Origin: Klebsormidium nitens | Lineage: Eukaryota; Streptophyta; Klebsormidiophyceae; Klebsormidiales; Klebsormidiaceae | Direction of reading: 5' to 3' | Assembly: GCA_000708835.1 (NCBI GenBank) | Contig: DF237027.1 | Location: 62,001-126,000 of the forward strand | Length of the DNA stretch: 64,000 nt | Shown here: piece after piece, positions 12,807-24,800 of the stretch | How the letters are laid out: the number at the start of each line of letters is the position of its first letter | How positions within the stretch are numbered: position 1 is the stretch's first letter | Made by a program: the position numbers and the translations under genes | The notes under the pieces: model-generated | Database searches by the model: none | What the model was told of the DNA's origin: nothing | Seen by the model: the letters and a program-made list of their open reading frames with translations, nothing else

Positions 12807-15800
12807 TCACCTCTCTTCTTCCTGCGGCAAAGCTTCCTCCGCGGCAGCCTCCGCCTCTAATCTTTCGGCAAACTGCTGGTCCCACCTGGCAGAGGAAAAG
12901 CGCACTTTGCACTTCTAATGGCTTCGAACGCAGTGATGCAAAAAGACGCAGATTTCAGTTTAAATCAGTCTCGCAACAGCCTTGTTCCGCCAAGATGCTT
13001 GACTTGGGCAGAAATTTAGTGACCGGGCTGTTGACTGACGCCCAAGTGCTTTCAGGAGTGGAAATGTGTTTCGGGGCCTGGTATTTAAAATCTGCAACTT
13101 GTGTTCCGCTCAAACTGCAACTCTCAGGCCGACAAGAACGTGTGGCAACACATCACAGCATCAGCGGAGTTTTGAAAAGTTCTTCAGCATGGCTGCTTCG
13201 AAGGCGATCGCCTAAGGTGGATAGAAGCAGAGACGGGTGAAGCACACAGGGCGTCAAGAACAGTGTTAGCAAACAGTGAAATCCAGTAACGAAAGAAGGT
13301 GTCCAAACGGTGTGCAAAGAGGACCCGAATAGTCGTCGCAGGCACACACGTCAAGCAAAAAAGAATCGTACATATTCCGAAAACAGAATCATTAGCTTCG
13401 GTGCCAATCTTGCCAGCTTGAGTCATAGTAAGAACAGTAAGCAGATCGGGATTTGTGAAGCAGTGATTGCACCAACCTTTTTAGCTCCCATTTCTCCTCC
13501 CTTCTCCGGATCTCTTCCTCTGACAGCGGCTTCAGCTTTTTCAAGTCTTTCTGCGAAGAGAACGACGAAGCTTTCGGTAGGGCGGACCCGTCTAGCGGCA
13601 TAACTAGCAAAGCGGCCTCGCTTGGATTCTGCTTCAGCATACGGCTTCGGGCCTTTCATTTCAGATAAGTGTCATCTTTGGATCGAGATGTCGCTTCGGG
13701 TCCAAGTTAGTATTGTGATCACCATCAATCTTCGATTGCGTCCCTTTCGTTCTTCGTGTCGCTTTCTTGTCTTCCTTCCATTTTCTCGTCCCCTCTGCTC
13801 TTTCATTACAATCCGAGTTTGAAAACTCAAAAATAGTGGCCAAAAAGTCATCATGGAACAAAGATCAGATCGAATTCCAGAATGATGCGGGAAACCGCGT
13901 CATATGTTCATTCTCGCAAGGCGTTCGGGCTTCGAACAACCAAAACTGGACGCATTTCTTCAAACCGCTTTTACAAACAATGGCACCAAGTAGTAAATGG
14001 TTCACGTGGGTTAGGCCTAACCTCCTGGACGTTAGCAGCCCAGCCCCGGTCGTCGAAGGCTCCCGCCGGCAGCGCCTTCTCCTCTTTCAGCTCCGCTGGC
14101 TGTTCGCTTTCGGTCGGTAGAGAACGAACCGGGCCCTCAGACTGGACGTAACGGTCGAGCTGGCAGAAAAAGAAGGAAGACGCCGATCCATTTTTCTTCG
14201 TAATCGAAGTGTTCCTTCACAATTGAACCTTCGTACTTTGATGTGCTGAACAAGTACCACACATGGTAAGGCGCTGCCAACCTCACGGTTCTTGAGGTGC
14301 ACTCGAATTCTGCCCTTTTGCACGCAGTATCAGACGGCCATTTGGTCGCCCACCTTATTATGCGGCAGTGCAATAAAGGCGACCAAGGCTCGACGCTGCG
14401 CCTCAAAAGGTTTGACTCTTAAGAGCATTCGCCGCAAACACGCTACAGGATATTGGGGCATGATCCTCCGAGTCTACCGACCAACTAAGAAGCCTCAGTG
14501 CGCAGGGTTTCGCACCTATCCAACTTTCACTTATTTGCGTCCAGAGGGAAACAGTAAGAGCTGTAGGCAAAAGATCGATAACCGAAAAGCGGAACGTGCG
14601 TACCTGCACGTGGGCTGCTCCCAACGCGACGGCTCCTAGCGGCAACCAGCTGTCCGTGAAATTCAACCCGCTCCTGTGCGGCGAGAGAGTGTTGTTCGGT
14701 TCCTCATTTGTGAAATTTAAAATTTACAGGATGGAGCTGAACCAGAACCTGACCGAAACATTATTTTGATCAGGAATAAGTTAAAGCTGTCCTACCGAAC
14801 GCAGAACGGAACATGATCATCCTCGAATCAAATGGAGCCGACCCGATCGGAGCCAACCGGACTCAACCCGTACGCAACCAAAGTGGTTTCGCAATGGTGG
14901 ACGGTCCAAAGCAAGGCTCGAATCCGGTTTCGCTTGGAGCAAAGGCGGCTGCGGATCTTTGTCAATTGCTAATTCGGAACTAATTCGTTCAGGAATCCAG
15001 AATCTGCGAAACCGTGCGCTATGTGCACTCGAGGTTTGGACAATAATCTGACCCGGCAAAGGTGGGCACACCACAAGTGGCTGTCGGCACAGGTCTCTAC
15101 TGATGAGGAAAAGACCGACCAAAGCCAAAAAAGCCAAGATACGTGTTTAGAAGAGTCAATGAGGGTCAGTCGATTGAATAAGAGGGGGGTCGGCGCTATC
15201 CAAAAGAAGTGTTGCTTACTTGACCCACGGAGCAAGATACACAGCTGCGTAGAGGGCGTAGCGGGGGTCGCTTGAGTCCAGCCACGCCAAAACCCATGCC
15301 TGCACAGCGAGCAAAGATTCTGTCTCGCTCTCTTCCGGCATTCCTGTCTACCGCTGAACCAAATTAGAGTCAAGCCGGCACTTTCGACGGATGTTGATTG
15401 CCTTGGCCTTTTGTGGCCTTGTTTTATTTCCTGACATTAGATTGGCAGGCATACATGCGTGCAAATCCATTTACCTCTGTCTTACCACCGTTTATAAGCC
15501 CTCCAGCTTACATCCGTCGAAAGAACGCTCTGCATCTGACTCGTCATGCCTTTGAACATCAGAAAGAGAGTTTCGGTGGATCGAGGTTGAAATCCTCTTT
15601 AGCATGCCCAGGACTCTCAGCCTGGGTGCTTCCAGTCTGCTGTGTCCCCAACCCCAAGACTTGTCGAACCTGGGAGCATCTGTAGCCTTTACCCGATAAT
15701 CCCTGCAATCGCTTAAGTCTCTCCACAGACATGGCGATCGACCCCTCAGATCAGCAGCAGAGAGAATGGGGTCACAACCAGTACTGAACATCCGGTCTAC

Positions 15801-17205
15801 TCGTTGCCCGTTGTGTCTCGACTCTCATCGTCATTGCTAGCTACTTCTTACCACTTTACAGTCACGTCAGTACTTACCAGCCAGTTGAACAGCGGCAGAA
15901 AGCTGATCACGGCCATCGCCGTATACTTTGTGTCCTCATCCCCCATCGTGTTGAAATCGTCGAATCGTTTCTTCTCGTCCACTGCCGCCTTCACGCTCCA
16001 GGGGACGGGAAAGATCAGCGGGGCGGCGGTGACTGCGATTGTGACTCCAATTGCAATTGCATACGGAGCGTCGTCCTGCCAGACCGCCGATGTAGCCCTC
16101 CTGCGGCGCTGACATCAGCAAGAGGGAACATGGTTAGGAGGACGATTAAGGGGCTCAGAGCTGATATCGCGGTTTCTAGTGGGGAACTGGCTGATTGGAC
16201 GCTGCTTCGATTTTGATGAAAGTCTGACCACTGAAAGGCCCATGTCTCATTAGTCTTCTGACCACTGTTTTGATAGGCCTCTGACCACGATCATGGTCAC
16301 AGACGGGCAAAACCCCGCGCGCGTCTTTCTCGCGCGCCGCTGATGTTAGCACAAAGGATTTTGAATAGCACGGTGGTGTGGGGGCTCTAGAAATGGCAGA
16401 AGGGCTTTTGATGCATAGTTCGAGCAACAAATCTGCTGGAAATGTTACTCTACCAAAGGTCCAGGCGTCAACGCGCCAGACCGCTCGCTTCATTTTCCAG
16501 TGGGGCTGAGATTAGCAATGACGAAGAGTGTTAGGGGCTCGTTGGGGGAGCCCTGTGAGAACATTTGGTATGAAGTTTCTAAATGCTGTAATCAAGTTTG
16601 AGCTGGGTGGTCAGAGGCTGGTTAGGGACGGCGCCCATCTGAGATTTGCGTTCTACAAGTTTGCAGGTAGTCAGGTCCCATATATGCGAATCACTCAATC
16701 AACTTCATTTCAGGTCAAGGTACACCTGAGTTTGACAAACTGCACGTCGAGACACGAGTACAGAGTTTGAAGCTTATACAATCTTTCCCCAAGAATGTGT
16801 ATCTCAAGGAGAGTCAACCTAAGGCATGAAGCTAACTTGAGCTTCAAAGACAGCTAGCTTCCTTACCTTCCGCATCAAGAGAGTTCCTGATTGGCATCCT
16901 AACGCTTGCCCCCACCGTGGTGATGCAAATGCAGATTGCAGTGAAGCTCCCTGAGGATTGTTGCGCCTGAGCAAGTCTTTCCTGTTTGAATAGCTGTCCC
17001 CACCACAACTTGACACCCTCTTCGTCCTCCTTCTCTGAAGATGAGCTTTTCTCTGGCAAGCAACCTCCTCCCAATTTCTCCAAGTTGCCCCGCTTTCGCC
17101 AGTGAGAGCGCAGTGGCTTCTGCTGCCACAGTCCCGCTTTCTAAGGGCTTGCATGCATGCACCGCCCACAGCATTGCTGCTAATGAGACCCGAGGAGGTC
17201 TGCAT
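12807..17205 (-). CDS. Probable plastid-targeted multi-pass membrane protein, unknown family
   Basis: Seven minus-strand exons: 16867-17205, 15878-16108, 15220-15299, 14604-14673, 14022-14159, 13477-13550 and 12807-12885. Phases agree and the sum is 1011 nt, giving 336 aa from the ATG at 17205. Residues 1-~115 are rich in Ser, Arg and Lys with almost no hydrophobic stretch (starts MQTSSGLISSNAVGG, contains SNRKDLLRRNNPQ), as expected for a chloroplast transit peptide. The mature part has hydrophobic segments around YAIAIGVTIAVTAAPLIF, AMAVISFLPLFNWLAWVLAWL, RYALYAAVYLAPWV and WLPLGAVALGAAHVQ. A charged, probably helical tail follows (KDLKKLKPLSEEEIRRREE and WDQQFAERLEAEAAAEEALP). The layout suggests a thylakoid or envelope protein with a stromal tail. 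I do not recognise the family, so no function is assigned. Introns are long (up to 0.75 kb) for so short a protein. It faces away from the quinone oxidoreductase gene across about 1.4 kb. Confidence 0.8.
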
Positions 17206-18611
17206 TGGAGTTTCTGTGCAGGAATATAAGCAATCGGCTGGTTGCGTTGGACGAAGAGCTCAAAAACAAGTGCTTTGAGCTCAAATCTCCTTCGATCACT
17301 TCGGCTTCAGCATGAAGGCAATGCGCCCTAGCAATCGCACTGTTTCAACTTCGAGTTCAATGCCAGTGGAACAGCCTCATGCTGGTGCAGCAGCATTCTT
17401 TGGGAGGGGTTACAATGACCCGCAGTAACCAACCTACCCAATGCGTTCGGTGCGCGGGGTCTAGTATGTATGCGCAATTTTTGCATTTCCAGACGTTTCT
17501 TCCGTACACTACATATGCGCGCTACTGGGCTGCCCCGCGCATATCAGGTGGTTCGATGCTAACCTACCCTTAAACCTGCCAAAACAAGGAGGGCAGCTCG
17601 CCCTTCTTGAAGTTCTTCCCAGTGCTAGCCATCTTCATTTCCACAGCATGATTGCGCAGCTGGCTGGCTGCTTTCTAGGGCTAATTGCGTCCTGCCTGTA
17701 GCCTTGGGATGACCGTGATTGCAAATCACTGTCCTTACATACACGCAGCTAGGAGGCTGTTTGCCGCACAGTTGGTGCAACCTACATCTGTCACTCTGCA
17801 AAGCGCAAGACCACTTTTGGATCCCGCTTTGGTACTAAGGAGAGACGCAGCGTCGATTTCGAAGCAGATTGGGAAAAGCTCGATCGTCAGGTAGGCAACC
17901 TATTCAGTGCTTCAAGTATGTTTATGTTTATGTTTGTGTTCATATGTCCATTGTAGTCCCAATAGGGAACCATAAGGTTTGTGAGTGGTGGTACAGCCTT
18001 CATTTCATTCAGGGCACATTTGATGAGCACGTCTCTACATCTTCAGTCATCTTCAGTCATCATCCCCTTGAATGATGACTTGGACTAAACTTACATGTAC
18101 TTTGGGGCTTAGGGACCTTGCCGTATATGTAGCCTTGGATGGCCCGTCAGTCAGGGGTTGAACTTGAAATTTAACGAGAGCCCTGTCCTCTTTATGCATG
18201 TTTAATCATGAGTCTGAGCTTTCTTGGGTTTGTGATTGAGGAGGGGATATCAAAACCTTCGGTTGTTTTGTCAAGCTGGTGGAAGATAAGGCTTTAGCCC
18301 TTTGCACCCACCTTGGGGTTGGCTTCAGAAGGGCCCAATAATGGAGCACCTTTTCATAGACGCTGTTTGAGAGTCTCCCCTTCTATTTCCAATCTTCAGT
18401 TCAGCAAGTGTGAATACACATATCCATCTACAGTCTCACGCATTCTACCGTGCCCCTTATCAAAAGGTTTCACTTCAGCTTGATTGATCATCATATATGT
18501 GCGCTCAACGTCTGCGCAATTCACAGGAAGCTCAAACGACGATGAAAATTCTGAGCTCCCCCCCTTTTGCGTTCCAGGGCCGCAATTTCAGACTCCAGCT
18601 CCCCTCTAAAG
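17206..18611. promoter_or_regulatory. Divergent intergenic region between membrane protein and quinone oxidoreductase genes
   Basis: About 1.4 kb lies between two divergent start codons (17205 minus, 18612 plus). No coding exon was recognised. An AG at 18590-18591 just before the oxidoreductase start could be a 5' UTR acceptor. No defined promoter motif could be supported. Confidence 0.45.
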
Positions 18612-21600
18612 ATGGTGAAAGCAATCAGAATTCACAAAGCGGGGGGCCCGGAGGAGCTCAAGTGGGAGGACATTGACGTGCCAGAGCCGGGTGAGGGGGA
18701 AGTGCGAATCAAGCACACCGCAGTGGGGCTCAACTTTATCGACATATATTTTCGGAAGGCCATCTATCCACCGCCCGGTAAGGCAGCTCTGTCTCGCGGT
18801 GTTTTTGCGCTTTGCAGGTGTTCCTCTGCGGTTGAGGCAGTCAATTGCTTGAGCAGAAGACGCAGAAGGAAGCTTTCGGATGTCCAGCGTGCAATAGGTT
18901 TATCTGTAAATTCCAAATCAAAGCTACTGTTGTGTTGCTGAACTATCAAAAGCTTCAGCAACTTTTTATTTCAATTTGGCAGTGCACTCATCCCGGAAAA
19001 GCCTTCAAAGTCCTGAAAACAGTGCACATACCGGCAGGATCACAAATTTTTGTCACAACTCGTTGGGTTGATTGGACCCTGTGGTTTCAGAATGTAAATA
19101 CTCCTTTCCTTTGCACCTGTTAACCTGACTGGGATGAGTTCTTGGTCATGACTGGCACGGGCCTTGCATCAAAAGAACCTATATATTCCATAGGCATCTT
19201 CTGATTGTCCTGACTTCAAATCTGAACGGTTATAAATACAATATCGATTTGCAAGTAAGGAGGGTCCTCAGACATTCCCTTTGCAGAGATTTGTCAGGGC
19301 ATCGTCTCATGAGTACGCTTGCCTTGATCCTTTGTTCAGAACCATATTCGGACGCCGTATCTTTCATGGGACTGGGCTTCGTTTCGAAGCTTTTTCCGAG
19401 GGGATCCCAGAGTGCTGATCTTGGAAAGAAAGACCGCAAGAGACTCGTCCTCTTCTGTGGTTCAATGTACTGTGCTCAGGTCATTAGTCTGAGGTGACTT
19501 TGGCTGCCACTGGTTGCAGGTTATCCTTTCATTCCGGGTATGGAAGCAGCGGGCGTCGTAACGGCCGTCGGGCCGGGCCTGACCGGTTGCAAAGTAGGGG
19601 ACAGAGTCGCATGTGCTGGGCGGCCGATGGGTGCTTATGCGGAGGAGCGAGTGATACCTGCAAACGTGTGAGCGCTGCAAACCCGTCTCGCAATTCTGAA
19701 TTCAAACAATGACCTACGATAAGATAAAAGAATCATATGGCCAATCCCATCGAATCCCTGGGGTCCAAATGGGGCATGGGTTACGAAGGGGGTTCAGTTT
19801 GTTGGATCAATACGAGCATTTCTGAGACCTGCGACCAGAGTCCTCAACGGCCGTGGTGGGAATCCTTGGAGAGTGATTCTTGTCTATGTATATCTGCATG
19901 TTGTTGACTCGACCTCTGACCATTGAACGTGAATTGAAAGAATTGTGAGGAGGTGTCTCTGTTTCTAGGCTTGTGGCCTGTCAGATTGGATGGATTACCA
20001 ATGGTATAAGTCCGGGGAGAGTTCCATCAAACCCCTCGTACGAGCTGATGGAGCTAGCATTCCGACCGTTGATTGCGGCCCAGAGGGGTGGCGAGAGATA
20101 ATTTATAATCCACATCCTCGCTTCGTTCTAGCGACTCTTAGATATGACGAGCTGGCCAGTCCGCTGACGTCATCTTTCCTTTCTGCAGCCTTGTCCCGCT
20201 CCCCGACAACATTTCTGACGAGCTCGCTGCGGCCTCCCTCCTTAAAGGTGCAAATTCCCAGCTTGTGAACCCACGACTTGGCAGCGGATTCCGTGCAAGT
20301 GTCTTGATTCTACGGAAAACGATAAAGCGTGGTGCAAGGCCTCGATTTTTGCATCTTGGATAGTGTTTTTTTGTTTCCGGTCTGCAGAGTGAATTGAAAA
20401 TCAATGTCACCAGTTTTTTAGCTTTACTGCTCACTGCTCATGGATCTTTTCCGACTCGTGTTGTGCCCCATTGTAGCTATGTCTAGTATGCGGATTCTGT
20501 TAGCGAACATGACCACCCTGGTTCTACTCCGCCACTTGTTCCGCGATGGAGCATCGGGACCAAATTCTAGTGGATGCTTTTCTCAAAACGTTAAGGTGCC
20601 TTCCTTGATTGTTCGTGTATCTTCTATTAAGCGTGACCCTCCGTATTCAGGTTTCGACATGCAAAGTTGAGAAGGGGCACCGCATCTTTCTTAAAGTTGC
20701 ATCTTTGACACTTTCTTGAGTTGTCTCCTTCAGCTTGCTTTCAACCCATCTCAGGCACGACCGCCCACCTCCACTTACCTGCGTTTTGAGCTTAAGAAGG
20801 GCCACCGAATCCTACTGACCCTGACTTTTTCTGAACGTTTCCTCACTTAGTCGGCTAAATCCGATGATGGCGCGCGTCGAATTCTGATTGAGAACCCCAC
20901 CTTAGTGCCTTTGAATCTCCTAGACGCGTCCTTGACCTTTCTCGGACCCCACACCCAAAAATCCCTGAAACCCTAAAAATCCGATCGATCTCAAGACCGT
21001 AACCACTCTGATCTTGCCCAGGCATGACCGCTCACATCCTGCTACGCCGCGTGTTCAAGGTCGAGAAAGGGCACCGAATCCTGGTTCACGCCGCAGCCGG
21101 CGGCGTGGGCCAGATTCTCGTCCAGTGGGCGCACTCCTTGGGCGCGACGGTGATCGGAACGGCCGGGTCAGAGGAGAAGATTAAGCTGGTTAAGGACCTA
21201 GGAGCGGACCACGTGATCAACTACAAGACGCAGGACTTCGTGCAGGAAGTCAGGTGAAAACGTCTCGCTTTTCTCGGCAGTGAGTTGGGGAAGTCGTCAG
21301 GGAAGTTGTCAGGGAATTTTCCACTGATTGTAATATCCGCACCGTGACGTCGCTTTGATACGGAGCAGTTGCCATTGGAGCGTTGTTTGTCTGAGGGTGA
21401 TGACGTCAGATTAAGCGCAAGAGTGCAGTGGAGGCGTGTATCGCCGTTGACATGTTGGCTTGTATCTTCCACCCAGGAGGCCGAAGGCAGGGCTCACTTC
21501 TTGTCATTCCGACTCGCAATTCGTGTCGCAAAGAGTGCAGAGCTCTTTTGCCTATGAGAAGGCTGGTTTTGAAGCAAGTGCGACTCGACGTGCTTGCTCT

Positions 21601-22228
21601 CTGCTGGATTATCTGACGTTAAAATGCCATCACGGAGAAGTTGCCTTTTTTATAAAGGCACGTCGCCGAGTCCAGTGGAGAAAGACAAGCATCTTTCTCT
21701 CGCATCCGCCTTTTGAAGAGGTTCAAGTTTCTGACTTGCAGAACAGCGTGGGAAAGGAACACCTGCCCCCTCCGAAATAACGTCACCCGTTGGCTCTTCA
21801 ACCGGTTCGCACGTTCAGTCTGTTTTTGATCCTTGACGTTCCGCTTATCGCTCAGGAACATTACAAACGGTGCGGGCGTGCACGTCGTCTACGACTCGGT
21901 CGGGAAGGACACCTTTTACGGTTCCCTCGACTGCCTCGCCCCGCTGGGAACCCTAGCCGTTTTTGGCGCCTCCTCGGGGGCCCCCGAGCCGTTCTCCATC
22001 TCAGAGCTCGCCAAACGCGGGTCGCTCTCCGTTACCCGGCCATCGCTTATGGACTACACCAAGACCCGGGAGGACCTGCTGACGTCAGCCGGGGAGCTGT
22101 TCCAGATGCTGGCCGGAGGGCTGGTGAAAGTGTCGGTTGGAAATCGATTTCCGTTGGGAGAGGCGCAGAAAGCGCACGAAGCGTTGGAGGGGCGGCACAC
22201 GACGGGGTCGACGGTTCTTGTACCTTAG
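18612..22228 (+). CDS. NADPH:quinone oxidoreductase (zeta-crystallin type, MDR superfamily)
   Basis: This medium-chain, zinc-free dehydrogenase/reductase reduces quinones or reactive carbonyls with NADPH, probably in the cytosol because no presequence is seen. Five exons: 18612-18777, 19520-19667, 20189-20247, 21022-21253 and 21856-22228. They sum to 978 nt, exactly 325 aa, the usual length for this family. Landmarks in order: [73 protein letters not shown] across a junction, the nucleotide-binding Rossmann motif [56 protein letters not shown] and a terminal [10 protein letters not shown]. The frame is open a little further upstream (to 18567), but MVKAIRIH is the family start. Intron 3 (20248-21021) contains decayed copies of the start of exon 4. 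Coding parts are GC-rich against AT-richer introns. Confidence 0.93.
20508..20822 (+). repeat. Decayed copies of oxidoreductase exon 4 inside intron 3
   Basis: Three stretches resemble the 5' part of the true exon 4 (21022 onward): 20508-20550 (catgaccaccctggttctac and following, like GCATGACCGCTCACATCCTGC), 20649-20690 (ttgagaaggggcaccgcatc, like GTCGAGAAAGGGCACCGAATC) and 20755-20822. The last is the best: it starts after CTCAG with gcacgaccgcccacctcc and contains aagggccaccgaatcct. Reading frames are broken, so they are relics rather than used exons. Confidence 0.75.
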
Positions 22229-23427
22229 GGAGTCTCTGCTACGCGCGTATGATAGGCAGATCGTATAAGTTGGGAACCTGCCACGTGGTTTGTGCTTCAG
22301 ACTTGTCATGCGAATAAGGCTTGGTATCTTCGCGGATCTGGCTGTACATATAATAGAAGCACGGGCACAGAAAGTACGGTTATATAGGGTGACGGATTGC
22401 GTGACCAAGCTGAGAGATGGCACTGTACTGTACGCACGCTACACCGCATGTGAGTGTTCTTTTGACACTCCAACCTATAGCGGTTGCATTTCTGAAATAC
22501 ATTTCGCAGAGCGATCAGATATGCAGCAACCTTGTGTGGGAAATAAGATGTATGTTGCACGAGTCCGTGGCTGCCTCGAGTCCGCCTCAAGACGCTGAAT
22601 CAAAGTTCAACGGTCACGATCGCAATTTCTTCTTTCTGAGATCCCCTGACTGAGGATTCGTGGCCACTTCGATACACATCACTGCCCAGTAGCCTTGATT
22701 GAATGTTCCGACACATGAAGGGCTGTTGCCTGGGCCGATGGCCGCCGCGCCCCAGCGCTCGGGCGTTGAATTACTCTGGCGCTGTATCACAGTACTGAAT
22801 CGTGCCAATACCGCTGCGCCCGTGCGCAGGTTGATTGCAGGGCGGTTGCACCGGTTATGCATGCGCGTGGCCATCGTATTCGATTGCATGTAAAGTTATC
22901 TCCACGACGAACCTGAAGACCGTATGTGGCATGATGGCCATCGCTTACAGGAACCGATGTATTTGTATCCGGCTTATGCAATATAGTACATGACTAGATT
23001 CCGCGGTTTGTAATCCTCGAAAGATTGTGCCTACTGTTACTGCATCATCCAAATTTTGGGACTCACTCACGCTCTGCTGAAGGCCCACTACAGAGCTACT
23101 ACATTCTTGGCAGGGTGCGAGGTTTATCTAGCAGCCGCACGCGGCGGCGGCCGCCGCGTACGATTTACCGATCGCCGAGTCGGCCCGCTTCCTCTGTTGG
23201 GGAAGGCTGGCGCGACCGGTTTGCTCTTACCGATCACCTTCCAAAGTCGAACGCGATTTAATCTCGGGGACCGGGGGGTTATACCGGGGCTGTTGATCAG
23301 TGTTCTTGTCACCCATCCTCTTTCAATCTCTGGCGCTCTACCCTCTAACTTTGGAGGAACTGAAGATCAGAACAACAGAAGGGCGGCTGATGCAGGATCG
23401 ACCGCCATCTTCTTAGCGTGCATCAGG
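22229..23427. other. Intergenic spacer upstream of tandem gene A
   Basis: This 1.2 kb spacer has no supported gene. It contains a very GC-rich patch at about 23135-23160 (CGCACGCGGCGGCGGCCGCC) that holds open short frames in several phases but encodes nothing recognisable. It presumably includes the oxidoreductase 3' UTR and the promoter of tandem gene A. Confidence 0.5.
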
Positions 23428-24800
23428 ATGTCTCCCATGTCTGTGCTCAGGTGAGCTGAGGGCGAGCCGAAGCTTGGGATTTCGACAACTTTGGCAGGGT
23501 CAGTCTTCTACTTTTTGCTGTATGATGCGAGCGCTGAGACTGGGTTGGTTCGGTCAGGACTGCTTGTGTCTTGACCAAATCTCTTGCATCAGTTGTAGAT
23601 GTTGAAGATTGGCTCAGGTGTTAAGGTGATGCATGAGGCCAATTTTGAATCTTATTTGAGGTACAAGGATCAGGAAGTGGGAGATTTTGCTAACCCAGAT
23701 AATCAACAGCGTTGATGACCCTCCTGCCTTCAGGGCGTCCTCAGAACAACATGTGATAGGATTGCGCAAATATGAAGCTGTATGGTTGCACAACTAGTAC
23801 TCCATCCAACCAAAATTCGTTTCAATCAAACATGCTACAATTCACAAGCCATTTCGTACATCAAGCTTCACCGTAAGCTTTGAGACTGATTGTAGTTGAA
23901 CAAAAGAAGGTCCGAGATACACGAGTCTTTCTTCAGATTGAACAAAAGTAGGGAAGCAAAACTTCCTGCACGGACTCTGCAAGGTCTACGCGCTGGTGCA
24001 AACAGTTGCCAGGAGTCTGGCGCCTTATAGGGGTCATCTTTCGACGTACTCGCGTTCCGCTCTCCAGCCAGACGTTCCGCTCGCAGTCCGCTCTGCTGCG
24101 TACGGCTTCTCGCCTCCGCACAGCACTTCATTTGCCACGAAGATTTGGGTAAGAACCGGTTCAACAATGGCTTTCTGCTTATGAAAGGGCATGCTAAAGG
24201 TTTTTTAAGATGGAGACTTGTGCATCTTGCCTCAAAGAGCTAAGACCTCTTCCGGTAGAGGCTCGAATCATCAACAAGAAAGAAGCCCCCACTACTGCTT
24301 TACAAGTTCACATTATGTGGCCTTAATAAGACCAAAAGACCTCCAAGCTGAGCTTTCCATCCCCTATAGGCGTCTAGTCAAGAGAGGATGCTTTTTCACC
24401 CGACTCTGAGCAAAGCGGAGTCTCTCTTTGTTTTGTTGACGAAGAGACACGAATGTCACCTGTCCCCGTCGCGAGTCTGCAAGTTGACAGACCTATTACT
24501 CTTACGTTCCACACCAATCCCAATGCCTCGTCGGTGCAGAAAGAAGGGGACCGTCACATGATGGAGATCGACGGCAGGAAGGTGGAAGCCCTTGACTACT
24601 CATCCATGAATAAGCTGGAGCCAGAAGTGACGGGGCTAACAACAAACGTGTGGCTCAGCCAGAAGTACCCGGGGCGCGTCTGGATCTCACACGTGGAGGA
24701 TGACGACAGGCCTTGGGAATGGGAAGAGCTGGATGCCGGGCACCTCTTCCCGATGTTCCAAAAGAAGTCCGGTCCAAAAGAACCAGCATCTGAGGAGTGA
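23428..24800 (+). CDS. Tandem family member A, 161 aa, unknown function, probable organelle presequence
   Basis: First of three tandem paralogues. Four exons: 23428-23450, 24013-24148, 24240-24305 and 24540-24800; total 486 nt, phases consistent. A tiny first exon encodes MSPMSVLR and splices to a Ser/Arg-rich, acid-poor segment (SLAPYRGHLSTYSRSAL), so the N-terminus looks like a mitochondrial or dual-targeting presequence. Exon 3 is a short linker with INKKEAPTTAL. The conserved C-terminal core is in exon 4: LEPEVTGLTTNVWLSQKYPG, then RVWISH, an acidic turn, WEWEELDAGHLFPMF, and a Ser/Glu tail. The core matches members B and C by pattern (L-x-P-x-VTGL, W-S/I-x, GR-x-W/F-V/I-S). It is the most divergent copy: PM after VTGL has become TT and the GDWF-like motif reads WEWEEL. 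The exon 3 acceptor (AAAGAG) is weak and chosen by phase and similarity. I do not recognise the family. Confidence 0.72.
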
